A stretch of DNA of 64,000 nucleotides from Methylocystis sp. ATCC 49242 (GTDB taxonomy: Bacteria > Pseudomonadota > Alphaproteobacteria > Rhizobiales > Beijerinckiaceae): the NCBI RefSeq assembly GCF_000188155.2, contig NZ_KE124774.1, positions 2,424,356 to 2,488,355 of the forward strand. Reading direction: 5' to 3'. This document shows, in pieces, positions 35,148-43,292 of the stretch. The notes beneath the pieces were generated by a model that saw nothing but the letters and a program-made list of their open reading frames with translations, did not search any database and was not told the DNA's origin. Within the stretch, counting starts at the first letter, position 1. The number at the start of each line of letters is the position of its first letter. Both the position numbers and the translations under genes were made by a program.

Positions 35148-35831
35148 TCAGTCCTCCCGCCCCGACGCCGCAGCGATCTTTCGGCCGTCGAGGAAAAGCT
35201 TGGCGACGAGGCCGATCACGGTGAAGAAGCCCAGCGCCATGATCGCGACGTCGATCGCGGGCAACCGGTCGTCGAGACTCTCCGGCACGCCGAGCGCCAC
35301 CGCAATGAAGGGCCAGAGCGCCAGAAGGACGCGGAACTCCGTCACGCCGATGCCGATATAGGCCATCTGTTCGACGTGCCGGGTCGCGGCGCGAATATAT
35401 GTGTAGGACGAAAACAGAAGATAGCAGACCAGGATGATCGTCGCCGATCGAAAGGTCAGATAGGGCGAGAATCCATAGGCGAGAATGATGAGCAGGTGCG
35501 AAAACAGCTCAGCGAGATGATGCGCCATCCCCGCCCGCGGCAACTCCGCGCCGTTCAACCGGGCGAGCGGGAGATCGAGCGAAAGCCCGAGCCAATTCAT
35601 CGTCATGGCCGCCGGAATGAGCCAGATCAGCCAAGGGTAGCTATTCGCGCCGAACAGAACTCCCGCGACGATCGCAGCGGCGCTTGCGCCGAAAAGCGAC
35701 AGGTGCGAGGGCGTGACCCAGTGGGGAAGGTCCCGCACGATCTCTTGCAGAAAACGCTGTTCAAGCCCGTTCAGGAAGCTTTGGCCGCGCCGAAAAGGGT
35801 CTCCCACGAGCCATCTGACGATATCGTCCAT
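35148..35831 (-). CDS. CDP-alcohol phosphatidyltransferase-like pseudoenzyme
   Basis: This 227-residue membrane protein aligns along its whole length with the active paralogue at 32223 (shared LPxxVTPxHL, NWxGxSLD, SSYTYxR, GxGxTEFRxL). In the catalytic motif, however, the first Asp is Leu, the Gly of DG is Leu, and the last two Asp are His and Leu (GLSLDLPLAR ... GMAHHLAEL). Only one of four metal-binding acidic residues remains. There is no frameshift, so the protein is probably kept for a non-catalytic role. The ATG at 35831 is used; a GTG at 35846 is possible. Confidence 0.7.
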   Translation of the reverse strand: MDDIVRWLVGDPFRRGQSFLNGLEQRFLQEIVRDLPHWVTPSHLSLFGASAAAIVAGVLFGANSYPWLIWLIPAAMTMNWLGLSLDLPLARLNGAELPRAGMAHHLAELFSHLLIILAYGFSPYLTFRSATIILVCYLLFSSYTYIRAATRHVEQMAYIGIGVTEFRVLLALWPFIAVALGVPESLDDRLPAIDVAIMALGFFTVIGLVAKLFLDGRKIAAASGRED

Positions 35832-36112
35832 TCTCAGCCGCCTCACTCGCAGACTTCGAATCGGGGAACAGCATAGACCAAGATGCGCCTCCGGGCGCGT
35901 TTAGGCCAGACGCATGCATCATGCTTCATTAATATTTTCCTCGGGGCAAGGCAAGGGCGGGCGTGTCTTGTGACGGGCTTCGAAGCCCCGGAAGAAGTCG
36001 AATCCGAGCGGTAAATAAAGGTTAAGCTCCCGCCGGTATACAATTATTTGAATTGTTAACCTCGTTTGGGAGCGCGGCTTTGCTTCATTTTGAAATCTCG
36101 GAGGAATTTCGC

Positions 36113-36508
36113 GTGAGGAAGGCGCCGGCCGCCGAGCCGACCCCGGGCTCCCGGGCCGTTTTCTCCGCCCGGGCCCGCGCGAAACGTGACGCACGGACAC
36201 GCAAGTTATTGAGCGCGCTTGTTCTTTTCTCCACTCCCCTCCTTGCCTACAAGGCCCATTTGTGGGGACGGCCGCCATCCGGCGCGGCCAATGCGGCCAA
36301 TATCGTCGCCTCGGTCACAAAGCGGAAAGCTACGACCCCAACGGCGCCCGTGGCGGAGATGGCGAAGCGCCCCGCGCGCGAGGAAATCGATTTCACCGCG
36401 ACCAGCGCGACTTGCCCCTCCGCCGCCGCTGATCCGTCGAATTGCGGCGGCGCCGCGAGAAAGGCGAAGCGCCAGACCCGAAAGCGGTTTCCGGGGTTCA
36501 TTCGCTGA
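36113..36508 (+). CDS. Hypothetical single-pass membrane protein
   Basis: An open frame of 131 residues can start at GTG 36113, 8 bases after GGAGG. The protein is basic at its N-terminus, has one hydrophobic segment (LLSALVLFSTPLLAY), then a low-complexity tail with two cysteines. I do not recognise it. The ribosome binding site supports it, but the composition is close to that of shadow frames, so confidence is modest. Confidence 0.4.
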   Translation: MRKAPAAEPTPGSRAVFSARARAKRDARTRKLLSALVLFSTPLLAYKAHLWGRPPSGAANAANIVASVTKRKATTPTAPVAEMAKRPAREEIDFTATSATCPSAAADPSNCGGAARKAKRQTRKRFPGFIR

Positions 36509-36624
36509 GAAGCGCCCCGTCCGGCTCCCTCTGCGTCCGAAAACTCTCACACAGGCGCGCCACAGGCTTTTCGTTTATGCTCTGACCGACGCGCCCTGCT
36601 TCGGCGCATCGCCGGAGGCCGCCC

Positions 36625-37371
36625 ATGTCCGACAAAGTTCAAGTTTCCCGCGCGGATGGCGTCCTGCGTCTCGTGCTTGACCGCCCCGACAAGAAAAACG
36701 CCCTCGACCGCGAGATGTATCGCGCGATGATCGGCGCGCTCGAGGCGGCGCGCAGCGACATGGACGTCCGCGTCGTGGTCTTCGCCAGCGCGGCGGCGGA
36801 TTTCACCGCCGGCAACGATCTCGCCGACTTCCGCGATTTTCTCGAAAACCCTCAGGATTTTCCGGCGCTTGCCTTCGTGCGCGCCCTCGCTTCCTTCGAA
36901 AAGCCCATGGTCGCCGCCGTGACGGGCGATGCGGTCGGGGTCGGGACGACCATGCTCTTTCACTGCGATCTGGTCTACGCCAGCCCCGACGCCCGTCTTC
37001 GCATGCCCTTCATCGACCTCGGCCTCGTGCCGGAAGCGGCGGCGAGTCTTCTCGTTCCACGCCGTGTCGGCATGGCCCGGGCGTCGCAATTTCTCCTTCT
37101 GGGAGAAGCTTTTACCGGCGAAGAGGCGTTTCGGCTCGGCGTCGTCAACGGCCTTGCGCCGCCGGAGGCGGTCGACGCGACGGCGATGGAGGCGGCGCGG
37201 CGTCTCGCCCGAAAGCCCGCCGAGGCCCTCCTCGCCGCACGCCGCCTGATGCGCGGAGATCCGGCCGAAATTCTCGCGCGCATCGAGGAAGAGGCGGCGC
37301 TGTTTGCAAGGGCCCTGTCCTCGCCGCAGGCGCGTGAGCGCCTGGCGGCGTTCTTTTCGCGGCCGAAGTAG
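36625..37371 (+). CDS. Enoyl-CoA hydratase/isomerase family protein
   Basis: The 248-residue crotonase-fold protein has LVLDRPDKKNALDREMY at the start, the oxyanion-hole motif AAADFTAGNDLADF, and GDAVGVGTTMLFHCDLVYAS. It hydrates or isomerises acyl-CoA double bonds. Catalytic glutamates of classical hydratases are not clearly both present (the second region reads GLVPEAAAS), so an isomerase or other crotonase activity is possible. A GGAGG precedes the ATG. Confidence 0.85.
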   Translation: MSDKVQVSRADGVLRLVLDRPDKKNALDREMYRAMIGALEAARSDMDVRVVVFASAAADFTAGNDLADFRDFLENPQDFPALAFVRALASFEKPMVAAVTGDAVGVGTTMLFHCDLVYASPDARLRMPFIDLGLVPEAAASLLVPRRVGMARASQFLLLGEAFTGEEAFRLGVVNGLAPPEAVDATAMEAARRLARKPAEALLAARRLMRGDPAEILARIEEEAALFARALSSPQARERLAAFFSRPK

Positions 37372-37377
37372 TTGCGG

Positions 37378-37863
37378 TCAGCCTTCTAGATTGGCGTAAT
37401 TGACGAGGCGGGAGGCGCGGATAAGGATAATTCGCATTTTTTCGCCCGCGCGCATGCAGGTGTTCGTCACCCGCTCCATGTCCTGCGGCACGCCATTTCG
37501 GAAATGCAGCCGGACCGAGGCGACGCTCGCGAGCGCAATGACGTCGAGTTCGGCCACGAAGGTCTCGAATCGCCGCCGGAACGAGGGGCTCAGCTGCTCA
37601 TAGGCGGAGAGCGCCGAATGGCGGCCCGCGAGCTTCGACTTGCGGAAATATTCCTGATAGCTGACCGGCCGCCAGGCGCACAGGTCCTCGAGCAGCTCCG
37701 GCATCTGCGGAATCTGCTCCAGTATCATGACCAGTTCATTGAAAAGGTTGAGATAGTCGTTGGCGAGACCCGAGACCGGATTGACGAGCGTCTTCGACTG
37801 CAACTCCTCGACCGCTTTTTCGCGCGTCTGCGTCGGCTCGATGAGTTGCACGTCCAGATTCAT
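37378..37863 (-). CDS. Conserved protein of unknown function
   Basis: This 161-residue soluble, helical protein has no signal peptide or membrane segment. It contains VSGLANDYLNLFNELVMILEQ and a Tyr-Phe-Arg-rich middle (SYQEYFRKSKL). Its balanced composition and lack of rare residues argue for a real gene. The ATG at 37863 is the first in the frame. I do not recognise the family. It converges on the enoyl-CoA hydratase gene with 6 bp between stops. Confidence 0.65.
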   Translation of the reverse strand: MNLDVQLIEPTQTREKAVEELQSKTLVNPVSGLANDYLNLFNELVMILEQIPQMPELLEDLCAWRPVSYQEYFRKSKLAGRHSALSAYEQLSPSFRRRFETFVAELDVIALASVASVRLHFRNGVPQDMERVTNTCMRAGEKMRIILIRASRLVNYANLEG

Positions 37864-38012
37864 GAGTTCTCACCAAATGCTAGTGTCACCTTGCCGGTAA
37901 TCTCATAATAAATCCTTGATGGCGCCCTCCGCCTGACCTCGCGCAATTGTAGAAATTCACGGGGTTTCCGCGCGAGCGGGCGAGGCTGCGACGCTTCTCC
38001 GGGATAAGCGAT

Positions 38013-38720
38013 ATGTGCGGAAGATATGCCCTCACTTCGGCGCCGGAAGCGTTGCGCGCCCTCTTCGCCTATGAGGAAAACCCCAATTTTCCGCCGCGTT
38101 ACAATATCGCGCCGACCCAGCCCATCCCCATCGTGACGCTCACGCGCGGGCCCGGCGGCGAGCGGCGTCGTCATTTCCACCTGGCGCGCTGGGGCTTCCT
38201 GCCCGGTTTCGTTAAGGACATTCGCGACTTTCCCCTCATCATCAATGCGCGGTCCGAGGCAGTCGTCGGGAAGGCAAGTTTCAGGGCCGCGATGAAGCGG
38301 CGCCGCTGCCTTGTTCCGGCCGACGCCTATTACGAGTGGCTGAAGCTCGGCGCCGGACGCAAGGTCGAGCGCCGGCCCTATCTGTTCCGCCGCGCCGACG
38401 GAGCGCCCATGGGGCTTGCGGGACTCTGGGAGACATGGTCCGGCGCTGACGGCTCCGAAATCGACACCGCCTGCATCCTCACCACCGCCGCCAATGGCGC
38501 GACGGCCGCCATTCACGACCGCATGCCGGCGATCATCGAGCCCGCCGATTTTTCCGCCTGGCTCGACTGCGACGAGATTCGCGCCAATGAGGCCGCCGAA
38601 TTGCTGAAGCCCGCAGCCGACGACGTTCTGACGTTTTTCGAGATTGGACCCGAAATCAACAAGGCGTCGATAGACGGACCCCTATTGCAGGAGCCCTTGC
38701 GGCGCTCCCTGCTCGACTGA
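38013..38720 (+). CDS. SRAP-family abasic-site processing protein (YedK/HMCES)
   Basis: The 235-residue protein begins MCGRY; Cys2 becomes the N-terminal catalytic residue that crosslinks to abasic sites in single-stranded DNA after Met removal. Asn31 in RYNIAPTQ, the Glu in ADAYYEW and the His in IHDRMP complete the active-site set. These proteins protect stalled replication forks. The gene converges on the FAD oxidase gene with 3 bp between them. Confidence 0.92.
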   Translation: MCGRYALTSAPEALRALFAYEENPNFPPRYNIAPTQPIPIVTLTRGPGGERRRHFHLARWGFLPGFVKDIRDFPLIINARSEAVVGKASFRAAMKRRRCLVPADAYYEWLKLGAGRKVERRPYLFRRADGAPMGLAGLWETWSGADGSEIDTACILTTAANGATAAIHDRMPAIIEPADFSAWLDCDEIRANEAAELLKPAADDVLTFFEIGPEINKASIDGPLLQEPLRRSLLD

Positions 38721-38723
38721 AGC

Positions 38724-40118
38724 TTACAGGAGCTTGCCCGGATTCAATACGCCCCGCGGATCGAGCGCCGCCTTCAGCGCGCGCATTACGTCGAGCGCGA
38801 CAGGGTCTTTCACCCGCGCCAGCAGATCGCGCTTCATCCGGCCAATGCCATGCTCGGCGGAAATGGAGCCGCCGAATTCATGCACGAGGCCGTGCACGAT
38901 TTCATTCATCTCGTCCCAGCGGTCGAGGAAGGCCGCCTTGTCGCCGCCGACGGGCTGCGAGACGTTGTAATGAATATTGCCGTCGCCCATGTGGCCGAAG
39001 GGAACCGGCCGCGCTTGAGGAAAATGCGCGGCGATGCGCCGTCCGGCTTCCGCAATGAATTCGGGAATGCGGTCGACAGGCACGGAAATGTCGTGCTTGA
39101 TAGAGCCGCCCTCGCGCTTCTGCGCTTCCGACATGCTCTCCCGCAGTCGCCAGAGCGCAGCGGCCTGGTCGAGGGACTGGGCGATGGCGGCGTCGAGCGC
39201 GAGGCCCTCGTCGATCGCCTGCGAGAGCGTCGCGGCGGCGATGCGCTCCGCTTCTCCCTCGGCGAAGCCAGCGATTTCGACGAGAGCATACCACGGGTGA
39301 ACAGCACTGAGCGGATCGCGCGCGCCGGGAATATGGCGCAGCACGAGGTCCAGTCCGATTCGGGGGACGAGCTCGAAGGCGTGCAGGCCCGGCCCGGCGC
39401 GCTCCTTCACGAAACCCAGCAGCGACAGCGCCTGCGCGGGATCGCTCACTCCCAGAAAAGCGACCGCGCGCGAACGCGGGCGCGGAAAAAGCTTCAGCGT
39501 CGCGGCGGTGATGATGCCGAGCGTGCCCTCCGAGCCGACGAACAGCCGCGTCAGGTCATAGCCCGTATTGTCCTTGCGCAATTTGCCGAGTGTGGACAGC
39601 AGTCGCCCGTCCGCGAGCGCGACCTCCACGCCGATCGCGAGGTCACGCGCCGCGCCATAGGCCAGCACATGCACGCCGCCAGCGTTGGTGGCGAGATTGC
39701 CGCCGATGGTGCAACTTCCTTCGGACGCGAGCGACAGCGGAAAATAGCGATCGACCGATTCCGCCGCGTCCTGCGCCCGCGCCAGAGTGACGCCCGCTTC
39801 CAGCGTCATCGCGTCCGAACGCGGATCGACGTCGCGAATACGATCCAGTCTTTGCAGGGAGAGCAGGATTTGCCGGCCGCTCGAATCAGGCGTCTGTCCG
39901 CCGACGAGTCCCGTGTTGCCGCCCTGCGGCACGACGCCGACGCCATGCGCATTGCAGAGCGAAAGCACTTGCGCGACTTCCAGCGCATCTTTCGGTTTGA
40001 CAACACAACGGGCGCGGCCACGATACAGGTCGCGCGGTTCGGACATAAACGCGTCCATGGCCGCCGGTTCATCGATTACGGCGGTCCTGCCGACGATCGC
40101 CGCAAGGCGATCGGGCAA
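38724..40118 (-). CDS. FAD-linked oxidase, D-2-hydroxyacid dehydrogenase type (GlcD/D2HGDH-like)
   Basis: The 464-residue protein has the FAD-binding (PCMH-type) domain with PQGGNTGLVGGQ and LASEGSCTIGGNLATNAGG, then the C-terminal domain with FGHMGDGNIHYN and AEHGIGRMKRD. Family members oxidise D-2-hydroxyglutarate, D-lactate or glycolate; the substrate is not clear from sequence. The frame has no ATG at the expected start: TTG at 40118 is the best visible start, after an in-frame stop 22 codons further upstream. Confidence 0.88.
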   Translation of the reverse strand: MPDRLAAIVGRTAVIDEPAAMDAFMSEPRDLYRGRARCVVKPKDALEVAQVLSLCNAHGVGVVPQGGNTGLVGGQTPDSSGRQILLSLQRLDRIRDVDPRSDAMTLEAGVTLARAQDAAESVDRYFPLSLASEGSCTIGGNLATNAGGVHVLAYGAARDLAIGVEVALADGRLLSTLGKLRKDNTGYDLTRLFVGSEGTLGIITAATLKLFPRPRSRAVAFLGVSDPAQALSLLGFVKERAGPGLHAFELVPRIGLDLVLRHIPGARDPLSAVHPWYALVEIAGFAEGEAERIAAATLSQAIDEGLALDAAIAQSLDQAAALWRLRESMSEAQKREGGSIKHDISVPVDRIPEFIAEAGRRIAAHFPQARPVPFGHMGDGNIHYNVSQPVGGDKAAFLDRWDEMNEIVHGLVHEFGGSISAEHGIGRMKRDLLARVKDPVALDVMRALKAALDPRGVLNPGKLL

Positions 40119-40181
40119 TTCGGGCGCGTCAGACCAATCAGACGAGAGAGTCAGTATAGGCGCCCTTTTTTCGACATGCCC

Positions 40182-40304
40182 TTAGTAGTGACGACGACGG
40201 GCTCTCGCATCTTTCTTGCGGGCATAGACGTAAGCGCGGGCCGCAACGGGCGCGCTTGCGAGGATGACACTGCACAATGTTGCGGCGATAAGCGCATTCA
40301 TCAT
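40182..40304 (-). CDS. Small 40-residue membrane or secreted protein
   Basis: A short frame starts at ATG 40304, 6 nt after a good AAGGAG (40311-40316), and ends at 40182. It encodes MMNALIAATLCSVILAS..., a hydrophobic N-terminus followed by a basic tail with AYVYARKKDARARRRHY. It could be a short secreted peptide or a single-helix membrane protein. Its location in an otherwise empty 360-base gap and its ribosome binding site support it. The function is unknown. Confidence 0.45.
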   Translation of the reverse strand: MMNALIAATLCSVILASAPVAARAYVYARKKDARARRRHY

Positions 40305-40486
40305 GACCATCTCCTTCCAGTTCTCGAAAACCACTTGGATTTCCGGTTACGCTGGACCATCTCGCAAATCCTATGCCTGTTTTTTCCAGTCGGCAACAGG
40401 CTTTGCAATGGGGTCCGAAAATTCCAATTCTTTCATCTCCCGTGTGACATTCTCGGCACAGCAAACTTACCCGGGTCTTAAGCAAG

Positions 40487-41749
40487 TCAGCCGAGAAGAC
40501 GCCGCTTAGCGCCGCCGCGGGCCGTCTCACGGGAAAACACCGCAACTATTTCGACATGGGGAGAGAAGCGGAATTGGTCAATGGGCGTGAGATTGCGCGC
40601 GGAATATCCGCCGCTGAGCAAAATTGAAGCGTCCCGCGCGAAACTTTGTGCACTGCAAGACACTGCGATGACCGTGTTGACCTTCGATTGCGCCAGCTCC
40701 TTCGCCTGCGCCATCGCGCCGGCGCGCGGAGGATCGAAGACGACGACGTCGAAGGACGCGAGCTCCTGCCCGGTCAGCGGGCGCGTGAAGAGGTCGCGCA
40801 CGGCGCCTTCGAGCGGACGCAGCCCCGTCGCGCCGCGCGCGCCCGCCATCATGGCTTCAACCGCGTCGGCCGCGCTGTCGTAAGCTGCGACGCGCGCATT
40901 TTCCGCAAGGCGCAACGCAAAGGCGCCGACGCCGCAGAAAAGATCGGCGACGCGCCTTGCGCCCGTCGCCGCCTCCACGACGCGCGCAGCAATCGCCGCT
41001 TCTCCGGCCTGCGTCGCCTGCAGGAAAGCGCTCGGCGGAAGTGGAACGCGCGCGGCGCCCACGGCGATCATCGGCGGACGCCGCAGCGTGACGAGGCGCC
41101 CGTGATTGGAGAGACGGGCGAGATCATGTCTTTCCGCCGCCGCGATCAGCGCGCCCGTTTCATGCTCCTCGAGCGGTCCGGCGCCGCGAAGATCGACGTC
41201 CATGCCGTCGAGCGTCGCCGTGAACCACAGATCGAGGGGCTTGCCCCGCGCCGCAAGAATTTGCGCAAGGGCGCGCGCCGCGGGCAGCGCTCCCGCGAGT
41301 TCCGGCGCGAGCAGCGGACAGGCCTCGATCTCGACGATCTCATGCGAGCGCGCCGCCATGAAGCCGACGCGCGCGCGACCCCTGTCCATGCGCGCGTGAA
41401 AGGTCGCGCGCCGGCGTCCCGCGCCATGCGCGTCGACGAGCGGGCCGAGGTCGAGCGAGAGCCCGGCGTTGCGCAGAGCGGCTTCGACAAGTCCGCGCTT
41501 CCACTGCGCATAGGCTTCGGACGCCAGCGCCTGCACCGCGCATCCGCCGCAATGAGTGTAATAAGGACAGATCGGCGCAATGCGATCGGGCGAAGGCTCG
41601 ATGATTTCCAGAAGGCAGGCATGATCGCCAGCGATCTCGGCCGCCACCGTTTCGCCTGCGAGCGCATAGGGAACGAAGACGCGCCTGTCGCCGTCGCGCG
41701 AGACGCCCTCGCCGCGATGACCGAGCCGTTCGATGAATAATTGCTTCAT
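40487..41749 (-). CDS. Class I RNA m5U methyltransferase (RlmD/TrmA family)
   Basis: The 420-residue protein has the N-terminal four-cysteine iron-sulfur site (Cys61, Cys67, Cys70 in CPYYTHCGGC, plus a fourth in EACPLL), the SAM-binding DLFCGVGAFAL, and VVFDPPRAG. The catalytic motif reads AVSCSAQSFARD, where most members have SCNPxTLARD, so the second residue differs. It probably methylates uracil in 23S rRNA or tRNA. The ATG at 41749 overlaps tlyA by 4 bp. The longer frame upstream is a shadow of tlyA. Confidence 0.88.
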   Translation of the reverse strand: MKQLFIERLGHRGEGVSRDGDRRVFVPYALAGETVAAEIAGDHACLLEIIEPSPDRIAPICPYYTHCGGCAVQALASEAYAQWKRGLVEAALRNAGLSLDLGPLVDAHGAGRRRATFHARMDRGRARVGFMAARSHEIVEIEACPLLAPELAGALPAARALAQILAARGKPLDLWFTATLDGMDVDLRGAGPLEEHETGALIAAAERHDLARLSNHGRLVTLRRPPMIAVGAARVPLPPSAFLQATQAGEAAIAARVVEAATGARRVADLFCGVGAFALRLAENARVAAYDSAADAVEAMMAGARGATGLRPLEGAVRDLFTRPLTGQELASFDVVVFDPPRAGAMAQAKELAQSKVNTVIAVSCSAQSFARDASILLSGGYSARNLTPIDQFRFSPHVEIVAVFSRETARGGAKRRLLG

Positions 41750-42474
41750 TTGCGCGCCGCGTGAATGAGAAACTCGCGATTGCCGTCGCCGCCTTCGATC
41801 GGCGAAGCGACGACGCCCAGCGAGCGCCAGCCCAGCGCTTCTATCTCCGTGCGCACGCGCGAGCAGACTTCCGCATGAATCTTCTCGTCGCGCACGACGC
41901 CCTTCTTCACGGCGCCGCGTCCCGCCTCGAATTGCGGCTTGATCAGCGCGACGAGATCGGCGGCCGGCGCCGCGAGCGACAGCGCATGCGGCAGCAAGGC
42001 GGATAATGAAATGAAGCTCGCGTCCATCACGACGAGGCTCGGCGATTCGCCAAGCTGCGCCGGCGTCAGGTTGCGCGCATCCTGCGCTTCGAGCGACGTC
42101 ACGCGCGGATCGCGCCGAAGTCTTTCGTGCAATTGATCGCGCCCGACGTCGACCGCGACGACATGGCGCGCGCCGCGCGACAGCAACACATCCGTGAAGC
42201 CCCCCGTGGAGGCGCCGACATCGAGACAGAAGCGATCCGCGACATCGACGCCGAAAGCATCCAGCGCATGCGCGAGCTTCACGCCGCCGCGCGACACCCA
42301 TGGGTAAGGCGCGGCCGCGACGATCTCCGCATCATCCGCGATCGGCGCGGAAGGTTTCGTCACGACGCGGCCATTTACGGTGACGAGCCCCGCCTCGATC
42401 GCCTCGCGCGCCTTGGCGCGGCTTTCAAAAAATCCGCGCTCGTGAAGCGCCGCGTCGGCGCGCTTCGCGTTCAT
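41746..42474 (-). CDS. tlyA: TlyA-family rRNA (cytidine-2'-O)-methyltransferase
   Basis: The 242-residue protein has an N-terminal S4 RNA-binding domain (LVTVNGRVVTKPSAPI) and a FtsJ-like SAM domain with FCLDVGASTGGFTDVLL, VVMDASFISL and IKPQFEAG. TlyA methylates 16S and 23S rRNA in actinobacteria; membership of the family is clear but the target here is inferred. It overlaps the downstream methyltransferase by 4 bp and shares one base with the upstream permease stop. Confidence 0.88.
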   Translation of the reverse strand: MNAKRADAALHERGFFESRAKAREAIEAGLVTVNGRVVTKPSAPIADDAEIVAAAPYPWVSRGGVKLAHALDAFGVDVADRFCLDVGASTGGFTDVLLSRGARHVVAVDVGRDQLHERLRRDPRVTSLEAQDARNLTPAQLGESPSLVVMDASFISLSALLPHALSLAAPAADLVALIKPQFEAGRGAVKKGVVRDEKIHAEVCSRVRTEIEALGWRSLGVVASPIEGGDGNREFLIHAARK

Positions 42475-43292
42475 CACTCGCCCGACTGCAACAGCGTGCC
42501 CGCCCGCCGCGCGCTCTTGAGAAAACGCGCGAAGGCGAAGGAGGCGGCGGCGAACATGAAGATGTCGAGCGCAAAGCCCTGAGCCATGAGATCCCAGCGG
42601 ATGACATGTTCGATCAGCGCGGCGCGCATCCCCTCGAACACATAGGTCGGCGGCAGCATCCAGGAGAACGGCTGCAGCCACTGCGGTAGCGTCGAAACCG
42701 GATAATATACGGCGCCGAGCGGCTGCACGAAGAACATCATCGACCAGATGAGATTTTCCGCGCCGACGCCGAAGCGCAGCAGCGCGCCCGACACGAACAG
42801 GCCGATGCTCCAGGCGAAAAGCATGAGCACGACGAAGAAGGCGGCGAAGGCGACGCCCAGCGCCCACAGATTGAACCCGAAAAAGACGATCGCCATGATG
42901 GTGACCGGGAACACGCCGACGACGAGGCGAATGAGACTCATCGCGATGAGCGATGCGACGAATTCGACAGGCCGCAAGGGGCTCATGAGAATATTGGGCA
43001 GATTGCGCGACCACATCTCCTCGATGAAGGAAAAGCAGAAGCCCTGCTGGCCGCGCAGCAGAATATCCCACAGGAGAATGGCCCCGATCAGCGTGCCCGC
43101 CGCCTGCGCGGCGCCGCCCGTTTCGGTGAGCGCGCCGGCGCGCACGAGATAGGTTTGCAGGAACCCCCAGGTGAGCAGCTGGATCGCCGGCCAGTAGATG
43201 ATGTCGAGCACGCGCGCCCAGGACGCGCGCAGCAGATAAGTGTAGCGCAGCACCATCGCGCCGACGCGCTTGAACGAGAAGTCGCCGATCAT
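42474..43292 (-). CDS. ABC-2 type permease
   Basis: This 272-residue protein has six hydrophobic segments and the ABC-2 membrane fold, with an N-terminal amphipathic stretch and the motif SPLRPVEFVAS near the centre. Its partner ATPase lies upstream with a 4-bp overlap. Such pairs export lipids, polysaccharides or drugs; the substrate is unknown. The ATG at 43292 is chosen because the overlapping frame upstream covers the ATPase coding region. Confidence 0.85.
   Translation of the reverse strand: MIGDFSFKRVGAMVLRYTYLLRASWARVLDIIYWPAIQLLTWGFLQTYLVRAGALTETGGAAQAAGTLIGAILLWDILLRGQQGFCFSFIEEMWSRNLPNILMSPLRPVEFVASLIAMSLIRLVVGVFPVTIMAIVFFGFNLWALGVAFAAFFVVLMLFAWSIGLFVSGALLRFGVGAENLIWSMMFFVQPLGAVYYPVSTLPQWLQPFSWMLPPTYVFEGMRAALIEHVIRWDLMAQGFALDIFMFAAASFAFARFLKSARRAGTLLQSGE

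Noticed and set aside
35148-35831. Calling the degenerate CDP-alcohol phosphatidyltransferase a pseudogene
   Set aside because: It has no stop or frameshift and keeps the conserved framework residues, which suggests a functional, non-catalytic protein.
40487-42301. A 604-residue open frame suggesting a fusion upstream of the m5U methyltransferase
   Set aside because: The extra N-terminal part reads tlyA in the wrong frame; the ATG at 41749 gives the normal start.
41746-42474. Calling TlyA a hemolysin
   Set aside because: The older family name is based on an indirect effect; the S4 and FtsJ-like domains show an RNA methyltransferase.
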